Shown piece by piece: positions 18,248-27,199 of a stretch of DNA of 64,000 bases (position 1 is its first letter; every line of letters starts with the position of its first letter). The notes beneath the pieces are model-generated. The model searched no databases. It saw only the letters and a list, made by a program, of their open reading frames with translations, and was not told the DNA's origin. Location: contig NZ_FZOT01000013.1 in NCBI RefSeq assembly GCF_900188095.1, positions 62,001-126,000 on the forward strand, written 5' to 3'. The position numbers and the translations under genes were made by a program. This stretch comes from Noviherbaspirillum humi. Its GTDB lineage: Bacteria > Pseudomonadota > Gammaproteobacteria > Burkholderiales > Burkholderiaceae_D.

Positions 18248-18817
18248 GTTGATCTTGCTTAATGATTGACCCAAGGAATCTCCGCGCCGCCGTGCCTGGC
18301 CGGGCGAGCGAGGCTGAATCATGGCTGGCGTGCGGCATGCGCGGATAGCGGCGCCTAGCCGACTCGCGTTGCATTGCGAGTTCACCGGACGCTCGATCGG
18401 AAGACGGCATGAGCGATGTCTGTCATCCGATGCCAAGCTGCTGCATGGCGTGACCATGGTGGCCAACTGACGGTTCGCCGTGCAGCACCGGGCGCTTCAT
18501 ATCACTCACAGGTTCCCTTTCTCAGATGGGCGCAGGGCCGGCATTCGAATCACGGGCGCGGGTTCGAGCTTTGGGTACTCTACTTCACAACCCGAAGTAT
18601 ATGAGGCGGCATGAGCAATCCCATGAGCTACATCAGTCGTGCTTGACAAACCGGCGAGCGCGGTGAAATGCTTGGGCAGGTGCCAAGGTTGCTTCCAGGG
18701 CCGTAAGCAGGCCTGAGTGTTCTGATCGGCATGAAACGCGCCATGGGACGCTGGCGCCGTCAACCGACCGGCGCGCCATTTCTGTTCAACTCCACAGCGA
18801 TTCTCCAGCCATCCGCC
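18248..18817. other. Divergent intergenic region between the ABC operon and the XylX-like gene
   Basis: 570 bases between divergent operons, so both promoters should be here. A short inverted repeat ACTTC-N7-GAAGT lies near 18577-18593. TTGCAT occurs near 18369. I see no convincing promoter hexamers, and the small open frames here lack start signals. Confidence 0.45.
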
Positions 18818-19984
18818 ATGACGAATCCACTCGACCTCCACGCCTGCCTGCCGCATGATCATGAATCCGCCCTGCTGGTCGGACGTGTATGGAAACCCGG
18901 TGTCGGCCCGGTGCTGGTCAAGGTGGAAGAGGGCGAGGTCCTCGACCTCAGCCCGCTGGCAGCGACTTCGGCGGAACTGTTCGAACTCGAAGAATTGCCC
19001 GCCCGTCTGCGCTTGGCCCGGGGATTGCGGCGCATCGCGTCGCTAGCGGAGGCGCTGGCCGGTTCCTGGGGAGACGGCCGCGACCTTGATGCACTGCGGT
19101 TGCTCGCGCCCTGCGACCTGCAGGCGGTGAAGGCAAGCGGCGTGACCTTCGTCGCCAGCATGCTGGAGCGGGTGATCGAGGAACAGGCGCGCGGCGATGC
19201 TTCGCGGGCTGCGGAAGTCAGGCACCTGATTGCCGCCGTCATCGGCGACAACCTCTCCCGGCTGGTGCCCGGCTCGCCCGAAGCGCTGCGGCTGAAGGAG
19301 GTGCTGGTCGAGCAAGGCGCCTGGTCTCAATACTTGGAAGTCGGCATCGGCCCCGACGCGGAAATCTTCACCAAGACCCAGCCCATGGCAGCAGTCGGCT
19401 CCGGCGCGGAGGTCGGCATCCACCCGAAGTCGGCATGGAACAATCCGGAGCCGGAAATCGTCCTCGCCGTCAGCAGCCGCGGCAATGTCCTCGGCGCGGC
19501 GCTGGGAAACGACGTGAATCTGCGTGACTTCGAAGGGCGCAGCGCGCTGTTGCTGGGCAAGGCGAAGGACAACAATGCCTCCTGCGCCATCGGGCCTTTC
19601 ATTCGCGTCTTCGACGACGGCTTCACCCTCGATGACGTGCGCCGCTGCGACCTGGCGCTCGAGGTGCAGGGACCGGATGGCTTCATCCTGAACGGCCACA
19701 GCTCCATGGGCATGATCAGCCGCGATCCGCTCGACCTCGTGGCGCACGCGATGGGCGCCACCCATCAATACCCCGACGGCATGATGCTGTTTCTCGGCAC
19801 CATGTTCGCGCCGACGCAGGACCGGCATGGCGATGGCTCGGGTTTCACGCACGAGATCGGCGACATCGTATCGATTTCCTCGCCCCGCCTCGGCGCGCTG
19901 GTGAACCGTGTCAACCACTGCGACCGCGTTCCGCCCTGGACCTTCGGCGCGGTGGCGCTGATGCGCAGCCTGGCCAAGCGTTAG
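18818..19984 (+). CDS. 2-keto-3-deoxy-acid dehydratase of the fumarylacetoacetase family (XylX/AraD-like)
   Basis: 388 residues. The sequence follows the Caulobacter XylX type closely from memory: VKASGVTFVASMLERVIEEQ, SQYLEVGIGPDAEIFTK, WNNPEPEIVL, ALGNDVNLRDFEGRSALLL, KAKDNNASCAIGPF and HQYPDGMMLFLGTMFAP. These contain the FAH-fold metal-binding acidic residues. XylX-type enzymes dehydrate 2-keto-3-deoxy-pentonates to 2-oxoglutarate semialdehyde in non-phosphorylative (Weimberg-type) pathways. The exact substrate here is inference. The start at 18818 (MTNPLDLHACLP) is chosen over 18731 by homology. A KDG-type kinase follows after 10 bases. Confidence 0.85.
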   Translation: MTNPLDLHACLPHDHESALLVGRVWKPGVGPVLVKVEEGEVLDLSPLAATSAELFELEELPARLRLARGLRRIASLAEALAGSWGDGRDLDALRLLAPCDLQAVKASGVTFVASMLERVIEEQARGDASRAAEVRHLIAAVIGDNLSRLVPGSPEALRLKEVLVEQGAWSQYLEVGIGPDAEIFTKTQPMAAVGSGAEVGIHPKSAWNNPEPEIVLAVSSRGNVLGAALGNDVNLRDFEGRSALLLGKAKDNNASCAIGPFIRVFDDGFTLDDVRRCDLALEVQGPDGFILNGHSSMGMISRDPLDLVAHAMGATHQYPDGMMLFLGTMFAPTQDRHGDGSGFTHEIGDIVSISSPRLGALVNRVNHCDRVPPWTFGAVALMRSLAKR

Positions 19985-19994
19985 CGATCTCCCC

Positions 19995-20954
19995 ATGGAC
20001 AAGGCATTTGACGCGGTCCTGCTGGGCGAGGCGATGATGATGCTGATGGCGGACCGGCCCGGACCCCTCGAACTCGCGGATGCTTTTCTCAAGCGCACCG
20101 CCGGCGCCGAAACAAACGTCGCCATCGGGCTGGCCCGGCTCGGCCTGAGGGTTGGGTGGAGCAGCCGCCTGGGCGAGGACTCGATGGGTCGCTACCTGCT
20201 GGCGGCGATGCAGCGGGAAGGCATCGATTGTTCCCGCGTGGCACGCGATCCTTCGCGCCCGACCGGCTTCCTGTTCAAGGGGCGTGTGGACGATGGCAGC
20301 GATCCGCCGGTGGAGTACCACCGCAAGGGCTCGGCAGCCAGCGCCATGGGGCCGCAGGACCTTGATCCGGGCTGGCTGGCCTCGGCCCGCCACCTGCATG
20401 CCACCGGGGTGTTCGCGGCGCTGTCGCCCTCCACGCTGGCGCTGCAGGAGCAATGCATGAAGGCGATGCGCGATGCCGGCAGAACGGTCTCCTTCGATCC
20501 GAATCTCCGTCCCTCGCTCTGGCCGAGCGAAGAACGGATGCGCAGCACCATCGACGGCTTGGCTCGCCTGGCCCACTGGGTATTGCCGGGGCTGGAGGAA
20601 GGGCGCTTCCTCACCGGCCGCGAGCGGCCGGAGGATGTGGCCGATTATTACCTGGAGCGGGGTGCCCGGGCGGTGGTGGTCAAGCTCGGCAGCAAGGGCG
20701 CCTATTTCCATGGCGCCGGCCAGGGGACGGCGTCCTGCGCCGGTCATGTGCCGGCATTTCCGGTGCCGGCGGTTGTGGATACCGTCGGTGCGGGCGACGG
20801 ATTCGCCGTCGGTGTCATCAGCGCCCTGCTCGAGGGACGCGATCTGCAAGCAGCCGCGCGGCGCGGCGCCTGGATCGGCGCGCGGGCGGTTCAGGTGCGC
20901 GGCGATACCGAAGGATTGCCCAGCCGAGCGGAGCTCGATTCGGCCGGACTGTAG
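19995..20954 (+). CDS. PfkB-family sugar kinase, probable 2-keto-3-deoxygluconate kinase
   Basis: 319 residues. Ribokinase/PfkB signature near the N-terminus (GAETNVAIGLARLGLRVGW) and the catalytic DTVGAGDGFAVGVI near the C-terminus, where the second Asp is the base. FDPNLRPSLW is typical of KdgK enzymes, which phosphorylate 2-keto-3-deoxygluconate at O6 for aldol cleavage. No KDPG aldolase is nearby. It forms a two-gene operon with the XylX-like dehydratase, which suggests that both act on 2-keto-3-deoxy acids of different length, or that the kinase takes the shared intermediate into a phosphorylated branch. Confidence 0.85.
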   Translation: MDKAFDAVLLGEAMMMLMADRPGPLELADAFLKRTAGAETNVAIGLARLGLRVGWSSRLGEDSMGRYLLAAMQREGIDCSRVARDPSRPTGFLFKGRVDDGSDPPVEYHRKGSAASAMGPQDLDPGWLASARHLHATGVFAALSPSTLALQEQCMKAMRDAGRTVSFDPNLRPSLWPSEERMRSTIDGLARLAHWVLPGLEEGRFLTGRERPEDVADYYLERGARAVVVKLGSKGAYFHGAGQGTASCAGHVPAFPVPAVVDTVGAGDGFAVGVISALLEGRDLQAAARRGAWIGARAVQVRGDTEGLPSRAELDSAGL

Positions 20955-21428
20955 CGCCGGCTCAGCCCACGCGCGGGCGCATGGCGAGTGGTTTGCAAAG
21001 CCTTTCCGGAAGGGGCAGGCGTCAGGTGAGAAAACCATGCAGACCGGCTGCCGCCGTTGCCGGAGAAACCGGTCTTCTCGAGCCGACCGTTATCCGGATC
21101 GACGGAGAAGCACGCAATGGCGCCGCAGTCACTCCTGCAAACAAGATCGGGACTGCTTGCGATGCCCGGGCGTGAGCCATTGAGGCTGCCGTTGCCGGGG
21201 CAGCGGCAGTGATGAAGGCAGCCATACACTGCATTTATTTTTGGATCTATGCAATAATGGTCATCGAGAAATGGCCGCACTTTCTGGCGAGGGCGAGGTC
21301 ATGCGTGGGCTTCGCCATTTCAGCTTCGTCCAAACGCGCGGCGGGACTGGCCGGCCGTTTCGCATGGCCTTTCATGGAGCGGTCTACAATCATCATCGGC
21401 GGAGTTCCGCTCCTTACCATCCATTGCC
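20955..21428. other. Intergenic region upstream of the GntR gene
   Basis: 474 bases after the kinase gene. It contains the AT-rich repeat at 21230-21255 listed separately. No supported gene; overlapping short frames have no start signals. Confidence 0.5.
21230..21255. promoter_or_regulatory. TGCAT...ATGCAAT inverted repeat upstream of the GntR gene
   Basis: TGCAT (21230-21234) and ATGCA (21249-21253) form an inverted pair separated by 14 AT-rich bases, and the right half is the 7-mer ATGCAAT also found at 24182-24188. It lies about 175 bases before the regulator's start, so it could be an autoregulatory operator. Inference only. Confidence 0.3.
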
Positions 21429-22331
21429 ATGAGCGTCGACACCACCATACCCAAACAAATCGTTGAATTGATCAAGACCGAAGCCTGGGGGCCCGGCAGC
21501 CACTTGCCAGCCCAGATGCTGGCGGACCGCCTGCGCGTGTCCCGCCAGCCGGTCAATGCGGCGCTTGCCTTGCTGCACGAGAAAGGCCTGCTCACCCGGG
21601 AACGCAACCGCGGCTACTTCCTGGCCAAGCCGGTGACCGAACCTTTGTCCGATGTCGTGAGCCGGCTTGGCTTGGCCGAGTCCGATCTGGTTACCCATAC
21701 CTACTTCCAGATCGCGGAAGACCTGCTCAAGGGAGAGCTGCCGCAGGAATTCTCGGAACAGCTCATTAAGAACCGCTACGGCCTGACCGCCTCTCAGCTC
21801 AATGCGGTCCTCAGCCGCATTGCCCGGGAGGGCTGGGCGGAACGCAAGCCCGGCTACGGGTGGACGTTTTCTGCGATGCTCTCCACGCCGGACAGCCTGC
21901 TGCAATCCTACCGGCTGAGGCTGGCGCTGGAACCGGCGGCGCTGCTGGAGCCCGGTTACCGGCTCGATCCCAAGGTGCTCGAGCAATGCCGCGCCACGGA
22001 GCTCCACCTGCTCAACAACGGCATCATGAGCGCATCCACCGACGAGCTGCACGATCGCGGCGTACGCTTTCACGAGAGCCTGGTGGAGGCATCCGGCAAT
22101 GCCTTTTTCATCGACACCATCCGCCGCGTCAACCGGGTGCGGCGGCTGTTGTCGTATCGTTCGATGAAGCAGCGCGAGCGCTACCAGGAGCACTGCCGCC
22201 AGCATCTGCATATCCTCGACCTGCTGGAACGGGAGAGGAACGAAGAGGCATCCGCTTTCATGCGTGAACACCTGCTGCATACGATGAAATCGCTGTCCAA
22301 GATCAAGGACATCCTCAAATCCAAGGGTTGA
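21429..22331 (+). CDS. GntR-family regulator with two winged-helix domains and an FCD domain
   Basis: 300 residues. Residues 1-68 are a GntR winged helix (GPGSHLPAQMLADRLRVSRQPVNAALALL, shown here as family pattern PG-LA-VSR-PV-AL). Residues of about 85-145 form a second winged-helix-like unit (YFQIAEDLLKGELP, then LNAVLSRIAREGWAERK). From about 155 an FCD effector domain follows, with RFHESLVEASGNAFF and the metal-type His cluster EHCRQHLHILDLL. A tandem winged helix is unusual for FadR-type regulators, which have one. It sits in the middle of the sugar-acid island and is followed after 21 bases by a binding-protein homologue, so its effector may be a sugar acid. Confidence 0.85.
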   Translation: MSVDTTIPKQIVELIKTEAWGPGSHLPAQMLADRLRVSRQPVNAALALLHEKGLLTRERNRGYFLAKPVTEPLSDVVSRLGLAESDLVTHTYFQIAEDLLKGELPQEFSEQLIKNRYGLTASQLNAVLSRIAREGWAERKPGYGWTFSAMLSTPDSLLQSYRLRLALEPAALLEPGYRLDPKVLEQCRATELHLLNNGIMSASTDELHDRGVRFHESLVEASGNAFFIDTIRRVNRVRRLLSYRSMKQRERYQEHCRQHLHILDLLERERNEEASAFMREHLLHTMKSLSKIKDILKSKG

Positions 22332-22352
22332 ACCCATTTTCCGCCGACATTC

Positions 22353-23090
22353 ATGAACCTTACCTCCGACATCCGTTCCGCCTTCACCCCGACCGGCAAG
22401 CTGCGCGCCTCCATCAATCTCGGCAACCCGATCCTTGCCAATGCGGATGCGGCGGGAAAGCCGTATGGCGTCTCGGTCGATCTGGCCACTGAGTTCGCCA
22501 AGCTGCTCGGCGCGGAGCTGGAGCTGGTGGTGGTCGATGCCGCCGGCAAGTCGGTGGATGTGGTCGTGTCGGAGCAGGCGGACATCGGCTTCTTCGCGAT
22601 CGACCCGGTGCGCGGGGCGGAGATCGCTTTCACGCCGCCCTATGTGCTGATCGAGGGCTTCTACATGGTCAAGGAAGACTCGCCATTGCGCGCCAACGAC
22701 GAGGTGGACGATGCCGCCAACCGCGTCGTGGTCGGCAAGGGCAGCGCCTATGACTTGTACCTGACGCGCACGCTCAAGCAGGCGCAGATACTGCGCGCGC
22801 CGACCTCGCCGGCGGTGGTGGAAACCTATCTCGCGGAAGGCGCGGAAGTCGCGGCGGGCGTCAAGCAGCAGCTGGAGGCGGATGCCCGGCGCCTGGGCGG
22901 CTTGCGCCTGCTGAATGAGCGGTTCATGGTGATCCGGCAAGCGATGGGAACGCCGAAGAGCCGCGGCAGCGAAGCGGCCGCATTCCTCAGCCAGTTCGTC
23001 GAGGCCATGAAGGCAGACGGATTCGTGGGCGCGGCATTGGCGCGCCATGGCATCCAGGGGGCGTCAGTCGCTCCGGCGGAAACGCACTGA
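22353..23090 (+). CDS. Periplasmic-binding-protein (SBP_bac_3) homologue without signal peptide
   Basis: 245 residues of the type 3 (amino-acid-type) solute-binding fold: GKPYGVSVDLATEFAKLLG, VSEQADIGFFAIDPVRGAEI and FTPPYVLIEGFYMVK are the usual landmarks. The chain begins MNLTSDIRSAFTPTGKLRAS with no hydrophobic export signal, so the protein should stay in the cytosol. No membrane transporter gene of that class is adjacent. It is in one transcription unit with the GntR regulator 21 bases upstream. It could be a cytosolic ligand sensor or an enzyme of the cyclohexadienyl dehydratase kind; function unknown. Confidence 0.75.
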   Translation: MNLTSDIRSAFTPTGKLRASINLGNPILANADAAGKPYGVSVDLATEFAKLLGAELELVVVDAAGKSVDVVVSEQADIGFFAIDPVRGAEIAFTPPYVLIEGFYMVKEDSPLRANDEVDDAANRVVVGKGSAYDLYLTRTLKQAQILRAPTSPAVVETYLAEGAEVAAGVKQQLEADARRLGGLRLLNERFMVIRQAMGTPKSRGSEAAAFLSQFVEAMKADGFVGAALARHGIQGASVAPAETH

Positions 23091-23138
23091 GCATACGCCT
23101 GCCGACCTGCGGTATCAGCAGCGGACAGGCATGCAACC

Positions 23139-23162
23139 GGCGGCACGCAGATCCGTGCCGCC
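23139..23162. terminator. Hairpin between convergent genes
   Basis: A perfect 9-bp stem, GGCGGCACG and CGTGCCGCC around CAGATC, lies in the gap between the binding-protein homologue (ending 23090) and the convergent Bug gene (ending 23172). No T-run on either strand; probably a bidirectional barrier. Confidence 0.45.
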
Positions 23163-23171
23163 CAAGCAGCA

Positions 23172-24152
23172 TCAATCGATCTTGATGTTGGCCGCCTTGA
23201 CGACTTGCGCCCAGCGCTTGTTCTCAGCCGCAATGAAGGCGGCGAACTCTTCGGGCGACCCTCCGCCGATCTCATTCCCCGGCCCGGTGATCTTGGCCTT
23301 CAGATCGGGAAGCGCCAACGCCGCGTTGAACGATTCGTTCAGCTTCTTCACCACGCCGGGCGCCATGCCTTTCGGCCCGATCAAGCCCAGCCAGTTCGAC
23401 ACGGTCGCCTTCGGATAGCCGAGTTCGGCCATCGTCGGCACATCCGGCAGACTGGGCAGGCGCTTTTCGCTGGTGACGGCCAGCGCGCGGGTCCTGCCTG
23501 CCTGGATGGACGGCAGGGCGGCGTAGGTTTGCTCGAACATCATGTCGACTTCACCGGCCAGCAGGGCATTGGAAGCAGGCCCTCCGCCCTTGTAAGGGAC
23601 CGGCAGCAGCGAAATACCGGCTTGCTGCTTGAACAGCTCTCCACTCAGGTGATGTGCGCCGCCCGGGCCGGCGTTGCCTATGGTCAGCGAGTCGGGCTTG
23701 GCCTTGGCTGCCGCCACCACATCTTTCAGGGACTTGAAAGGCTTGTCCGTGCGCGTCACCAGGACCAGCGGCGCCTTCTCGATCAGCAGGATGGGCGTGA
23801 AATCCTTGAGCGGATCGAAGTTCACCTTCGGGAAAACAAAGGGATTCACGGCGAGCGGTCCCATGGCGCCAATGCCGAGCGTATAGCCGTCCGCGGCCGC
23901 GCGCGAAATGAATTCGTGGCCGATATTGCCGCTCGCGCCAGGCTTGTTGTCGATGATGACCGGCTTGCCCAGCATCTTCGAGACCTCGACGCCAAGCTGG
24001 CGCGCGCGGACGTCGTTATTGCCGCCGGCGCTGAAAGACACGACGACGGTAATGGGCTTGGCCGGATAGGCGTCCTGGGCGAGCGCCTGTACGGGAAGAG
24101 CCAGAGAAGCCAGTCCCAAGGCGGAAAAGCGGATGAAGGTCCGACGCTGCAT
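23172..24152 (-). CDS. Bug/TctC-family tripartite tricarboxylate-type substrate-binding protein
   Basis: 326 residues, secreted binding protein of the Bug family that is expanded in Burkholderiales. Signal peptide MQRRTFIRFSALGLASLALPVQALAQ with a twin-arginine-like start; the mature part begins DAYPAKPITVVVSFSAGG, the family's first strand and ligand loop. TIGNAGPGGAHHLSGELFKQ and SNWLGLIGPKGMAPGVVKKL follow as usual. No TctA/TctB membrane genes are near, so it is an orphan receptor of unknown carboxylate. GGAG is 7 bases before ATG 24152. The promoter region carries TTGCA/TGCAAT inverted repeats. Confidence 0.92.
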   Translation of the reverse strand: MQRRTFIRFSALGLASLALPVQALAQDAYPAKPITVVVSFSAGGNNDVRARQLGVEVSKMLGKPVIIDNKPGASGNIGHEFISRAAADGYTLGIGAMGPLAVNPFVFPKVNFDPLKDFTPILLIEKAPLVLVTRTDKPFKSLKDVVAAAKAKPDSLTIGNAGPGGAHHLSGELFKQQAGISLLPVPYKGGGPASNALLAGEVDMMFEQTYAALPSIQAGRTRALAVTSEKRLPSLPDVPTMAELGYPKATVSNWLGLIGPKGMAPGVVKKLNESFNAALALPDLKAKITGPGNEIGGGSPEEFAAFIAAENKRWAQVVKAANIKID

Positions 24153-24171
24153 GTATGTCTCCAGAAAGGTT

Positions 24172-24205
24172 TTGCACTTTGATGCAATGAAAAGCACGAT
24201 TGCAT
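24172..24205. promoter_or_regulatory. TTGCA/TGCAAT inverted repeats upstream of the Bug gene
   Basis: TTGCA (24172-24176) and TGCAA (24183-24187) form one inverted pair. ATGCAAT (24182-24188) and ATTGCAT (24199-24205) form a second perfect 7-bp pair with a 10-base spacer. They lie 20-55 bases upstream of the start, where an operator would block transcription. The half-sites match those at denD and the GntR gene. Confidence 0.45.
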
Positions 24206-24918
24206 TTTAAAGCGTAGAAAACCAAAAAAGCAAGGGGTTGGTGTTTGTTCGTCTGGCAGATTCAGGAATTGAAGAAATTCAATAAAGCAGCCTCTCCTCA
24301 AAGAGGAGCCACGAAGTTCATTCGCCACCGCGTCGCCAACAGTTCGGCTTTCATGCGCCTTGTGAGTCCTTGCCAGTGCGGGCTCGCCCGCGAGTCCTGC
24401 ACGATGCATTGCGGTCTCCTTCCCAACGGTGGCACCAAGGGATTGAAGATTCTGCGCATTGGCCAGCCGGCATGAACGAGCGGCTTGGGCGACGCGGCAG
24501 GGCATGCCGAACAGCGTCTGCACGCGCAGCGGCAGCCGTCATCCCGCTGCCGTCCCGGGCGCTGGGCAGCGGCCAGGATTCCTCCAAGCCCGCCCAACCG
24601 CGGCCGGCGCAAGTGATGCAGTTCCCGCGGCTCTTCCGCCCGCGGGACCCTTGTTTTTCGCTGGACCTGCTTGAACAGAAAAGATGCGGCGCTTCCCGCC
24701 TGTCGATTGCGCCGGCAGACGCACAGGCGCTGTAATATTGGCTTCCTGAGGCGCTGGCGTTATTGCCCATCGCTTTGGGTGCGCCCTGCATGTCTTCGTT
24801 CATCCGCGGAGTCAGGTGATCGGCACGCCGACGCCTGCGCCGAGGCGACCGGCGCATGGGCATTGCAGCGCCTCGGCCGCCGGTGCGGCTCATCATTGCC
24901 GCGTTCATGGAGAAAACT
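24206..24918. other. Intergenic region between the Bug gene and otnK
   Basis: About 700 bases between divergent genes. It contains the AT-rich element GAATT-N5-AATTC near 24266-24280. No frame has a credible start and no known domain is visible. The promoter of otnKC should lie in the right part. Confidence 0.45.
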
Positions 24919-26178
24919 ATGTATCTTGGTTGCATTGCCGACGACTTCACCGGCGCCACCGATCTGGCGAACAATCTGGTGCGCGCGGGGATGAAAGTGG
25001 TGCAGACCATCGGCATTCCGTCGTCGCCGCTGCCGGCCGGGGCGGATGCCGTCGTGGTGGCGCTGAAGTCGCGGACCATCCCGGCGCAGGAAGCGGTCTC
25101 GCAGTCATTGGCGGCGGCATCGTGGCTGAAGGCGCAAGGGGCAAGCCAGCTTTATTTCAAGTACTGCTCGACCTTCGATTCGACGGATGCAGGCAATATC
25201 GGTCCGGTCACCGAAGCGCTGATGGATTTTCTCGCCACGGATTTCACGATCGCCTGTCCGGCATTCCCGGACAACGGCCGCACCTTGTTCAAGGGACATC
25301 TGTTCGTCGGTGACGTCCTGCTCAGCGATTCGGGGATGAAGAACCACCCGCTCACGCCAATGACGGATGCGAACCTGGTCCGCGTTCTGCAACGGCAGTC
25401 GGCCCGGAAAGTCGGGCTGATCGATTACGCGACCGTCGCCGCCGGCACCGAAGCGATACAGGCGCGTATCGCCCAGTTGAAGCAGGATGGCGTCGGCATC
25501 GCCATCGTCGACGCCATTTCCAATGCCGACCTGATCAAAATGGGCCGTGCATTTGCAGCCTTGCCGCTGGTGACGGCCGGATCCGGCGTTGCCATCGGCC
25601 TGCCCCAGAACTGGAACATTGCGGCGAATCCCGAGTCTGCGCTGCTGCCGTCCGCATCCGGCGCAAAAGCGGTGGTGTCGGGCAGCTGCTCGACTGCCTC
25701 CAACGCTCAGGTCGCTGATTTCATCGCGCGGGGCTGGCCGGCCATGGCAATCGACCCGCTGCAAGTCGCCGGCGGCGTGGATATGGTTGCCAGGGCATTG
25801 GACTGGGCGCGTCCACGGCTGGGCGCGACGCCGGTATTGATCTACGCCACCGCCGAGCCTTCCGCGGTGAAGGCGGTGCAGGCAAAGCTCGGGGTGCAGG
25901 AGGCCGGCGAGCTGATCGAGAAGACGCTGTCCGCGATCGCGCTCGGTCTGGTGCAAGGCGGCGTGCGGCAATTGCTGGTGGCCGGCGGCGAGACCTCCGG
26001 CGCCTGCGTGCAGGCACTCGACATCAAGACCATGCAGATCGGACCGCAGATCGATCCCGGCGTGCCGTGGTGCTTCGCGCATTCTCTCGCTGCGGACAGC
26101 GGTGTTCATATCGCGCTGAAGTCGGGCAACTTCGGCACGGTCGATTTCTTCAGCAAGGCATTCGCGCAGTCATCATGA
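24919..26178 (+). CDS. otnK: 3-oxo-tetronate 4-kinase (four-carbon acid sugar kinase, DUF1537)
   Basis: 419 residues. The N-terminal DUF1537 substrate domain begins with MYLGCIADDFTGATDLANNL, whose DDFTGA is the family hallmark. The C-terminal nucleotide domain shows SGSCSTASNAQV and LLVAGGETSGACVQAL. OtnK phosphorylates 3-oxo-tetronate on O4. The start at 24919 follows GGAGA at 5-6 bases; ATG 24907 (MEKTMYLG) is a weaker alternative. The stop overlaps the start of otnC by 4 bases, so kinase and decarboxylase are coupled. DenD (10695) and LtnD (11857) would supply its precursors after isomerisation. Confidence 0.92.
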   Translation: MYLGCIADDFTGATDLANNLVRAGMKVVQTIGIPSSPLPAGADAVVVALKSRTIPAQEAVSQSLAAASWLKAQGASQLYFKYCSTFDSTDAGNIGPVTEALMDFLATDFTIACPAFPDNGRTLFKGHLFVGDVLLSDSGMKNHPLTPMTDANLVRVLQRQSARKVGLIDYATVAAGTEAIQARIAQLKQDGVGIAIVDAISNADLIKMGRAFAALPLVTAGSGVAIGLPQNWNIAANPESALLPSASGAKAVVSGSCSTASNAQVADFIARGWPAMAIDPLQVAGGVDMVARALDWARPRLGATPVLIYATAEPSAVKAVQAKLGVQEAGELIEKTLSAIALGLVQGGVRQLLVAGGETSGACVQALDIKTMQIGPQIDPGVPWCFAHSLAADSGVHIALKSGNFGTVDFFSKAFAQSS

Positions 26179-26849
26179 CCGACCATGAACAGCATCTGCG
26201 GCAGGAGATCTGCCGCGTGGGCAAAAGCCTGTTCGACCGCGGCTATGCGCATGCGACCGCCGGCAACATCAGCGCCCGGCTGCCGCAGGAGCAGGGCGGC
26301 GGTTTTCTGATCACGCCCACCGATGCCTGCCTGGGCTTCCTCGAGCCGCAGCGCATTGCCCGCGTCGGCACCGATGGCGTGCAGGTATCCGGCGACCGCG
26401 CCAGCAAGACCCTGGTGCTGCACCGGCGGATCTACGAGGCGGATGCCGACGCCGGATGCGTGATCCATACCCACTCGACGCACCTGGTGCAGCTGACGCT
26501 TTCCGGCGTCTGGCAGAGCGATGCGATCCTGCCGCCCATTACGCCTTACTTCGTGATGAAGGTCGGCCGCGTGCCGTTGATCGCTTATCAGCGTCCGGGC
26601 AATCCGGCGGTCGGCGACGAGGTGGCGGCAAAGATCGCCGGCATGCGGGATGCCGGTACGCCGATCCGTGCGGTCTTGCTGGAGCGGCTCGGCCCCAACG
26701 TCTGGCACCGCGACCCGGCATCCGCCATGGCGACCGTGGAAGAGCTGGAAGAAACCGCGAAACTCTGGCTGCAGGCGCAGCCCAGGCCCGAGCCGCTTTC
26801 CCTGTCGGCGATCGACGAATTGCGCCAGCATTTCGGGGCCGTCTGGTGA
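26175..26849 (+). CDS. otnC: 3-oxo-tetronate 4-phosphate decarboxylase, class II aldolase family
   Basis: 224 residues, class II aldolase/adducin fold. GYAHATAGNISARLP at about residues 24-38 is the substrate-phosphate loop, and IHTHSTHLV provides the metal-binding His residues. OtnC decarboxylates 3-oxo-tetronate 4-phosphate to dihydroxyacetone phosphate, feeding central metabolism. Overlap of 4 bases with otnK supports the specific assignment over other class II aldolases. A terminator-like hairpin follows at 26967. Confidence 0.9.
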   Translation: MTDHEQHLRQEICRVGKSLFDRGYAHATAGNISARLPQEQGGGFLITPTDACLGFLEPQRIARVGTDGVQVSGDRASKTLVLHRRIYEADADAGCVIHTHSTHLVQLTLSGVWQSDAILPPITPYFVMKVGRVPLIAYQRPGNPAVGDEVAAKIAGMRDAGTPIRAVLLERLGPNVWHRDPASAMATVEELEETAKLWLQAQPRPEPLSLSAIDELRQHFGAVW

Positions 26850-26966
26850 CGCCATCGCATCCTGGACGCGGGCGATGGAGCGGCGTCCCCGGCCTTGCCA
26901 AAACCGGCTGATTCGATCTCTTCAATACGCTCTTTCTCGCCGCTACTGAGGGAACAGGGGTTCCCG

Positions 26967-26996
26967 GCCGTTTGAAAGAACGGCAGACTTTTCTTT
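26967..26996 (+). terminator. Rho-independent-like terminator after otnKC
   Basis: A 6-bp stem GCCGTT / AACGGC with loop TGAAAG is followed by AGACTTTTCTTT, a T-rich tail, 117 bases after the otnC stop and before the acnA promoter region. Stem is short but the tail is right. Confidence 0.5.
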
Positions 26997-27199
26997 GGCT
27001 GTTTCTGCCTGCTGAAGCGGGGCCATTTCCGGCGCTCTGCAGCAAGAATCCTTACGTCGAACGCATCTGCCTGTTCGCCGAACGAGCACAGATGTAATTA
27101 GTGATGTGGAGTGTGCGTCGGACGGTCGATTTATCCAGTTTTCACATTCGGCGTTTGCTTCGGATTGTACTTTTTCCGTAAAAAAGGCAAAATAGGGCC
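26997..27199. other. Region upstream of the aconitase gene
   Basis: AT-richer than its surroundings, including a TTTTTCCGTAAAAAAGG stretch directly before the gene, so it probably carries the promoter. I could not place a -35/-10 pair with confidence. Together with the hairpin it fills the 350-base gap after otnC. Confidence 0.4.

Noticed and set aside
18506-18862. Leftward frame of 118 codons in the divergent region
   Set aside because: No ribosome-binding site, no recognisable domain, and it overlaps the start of the XylX-like gene.
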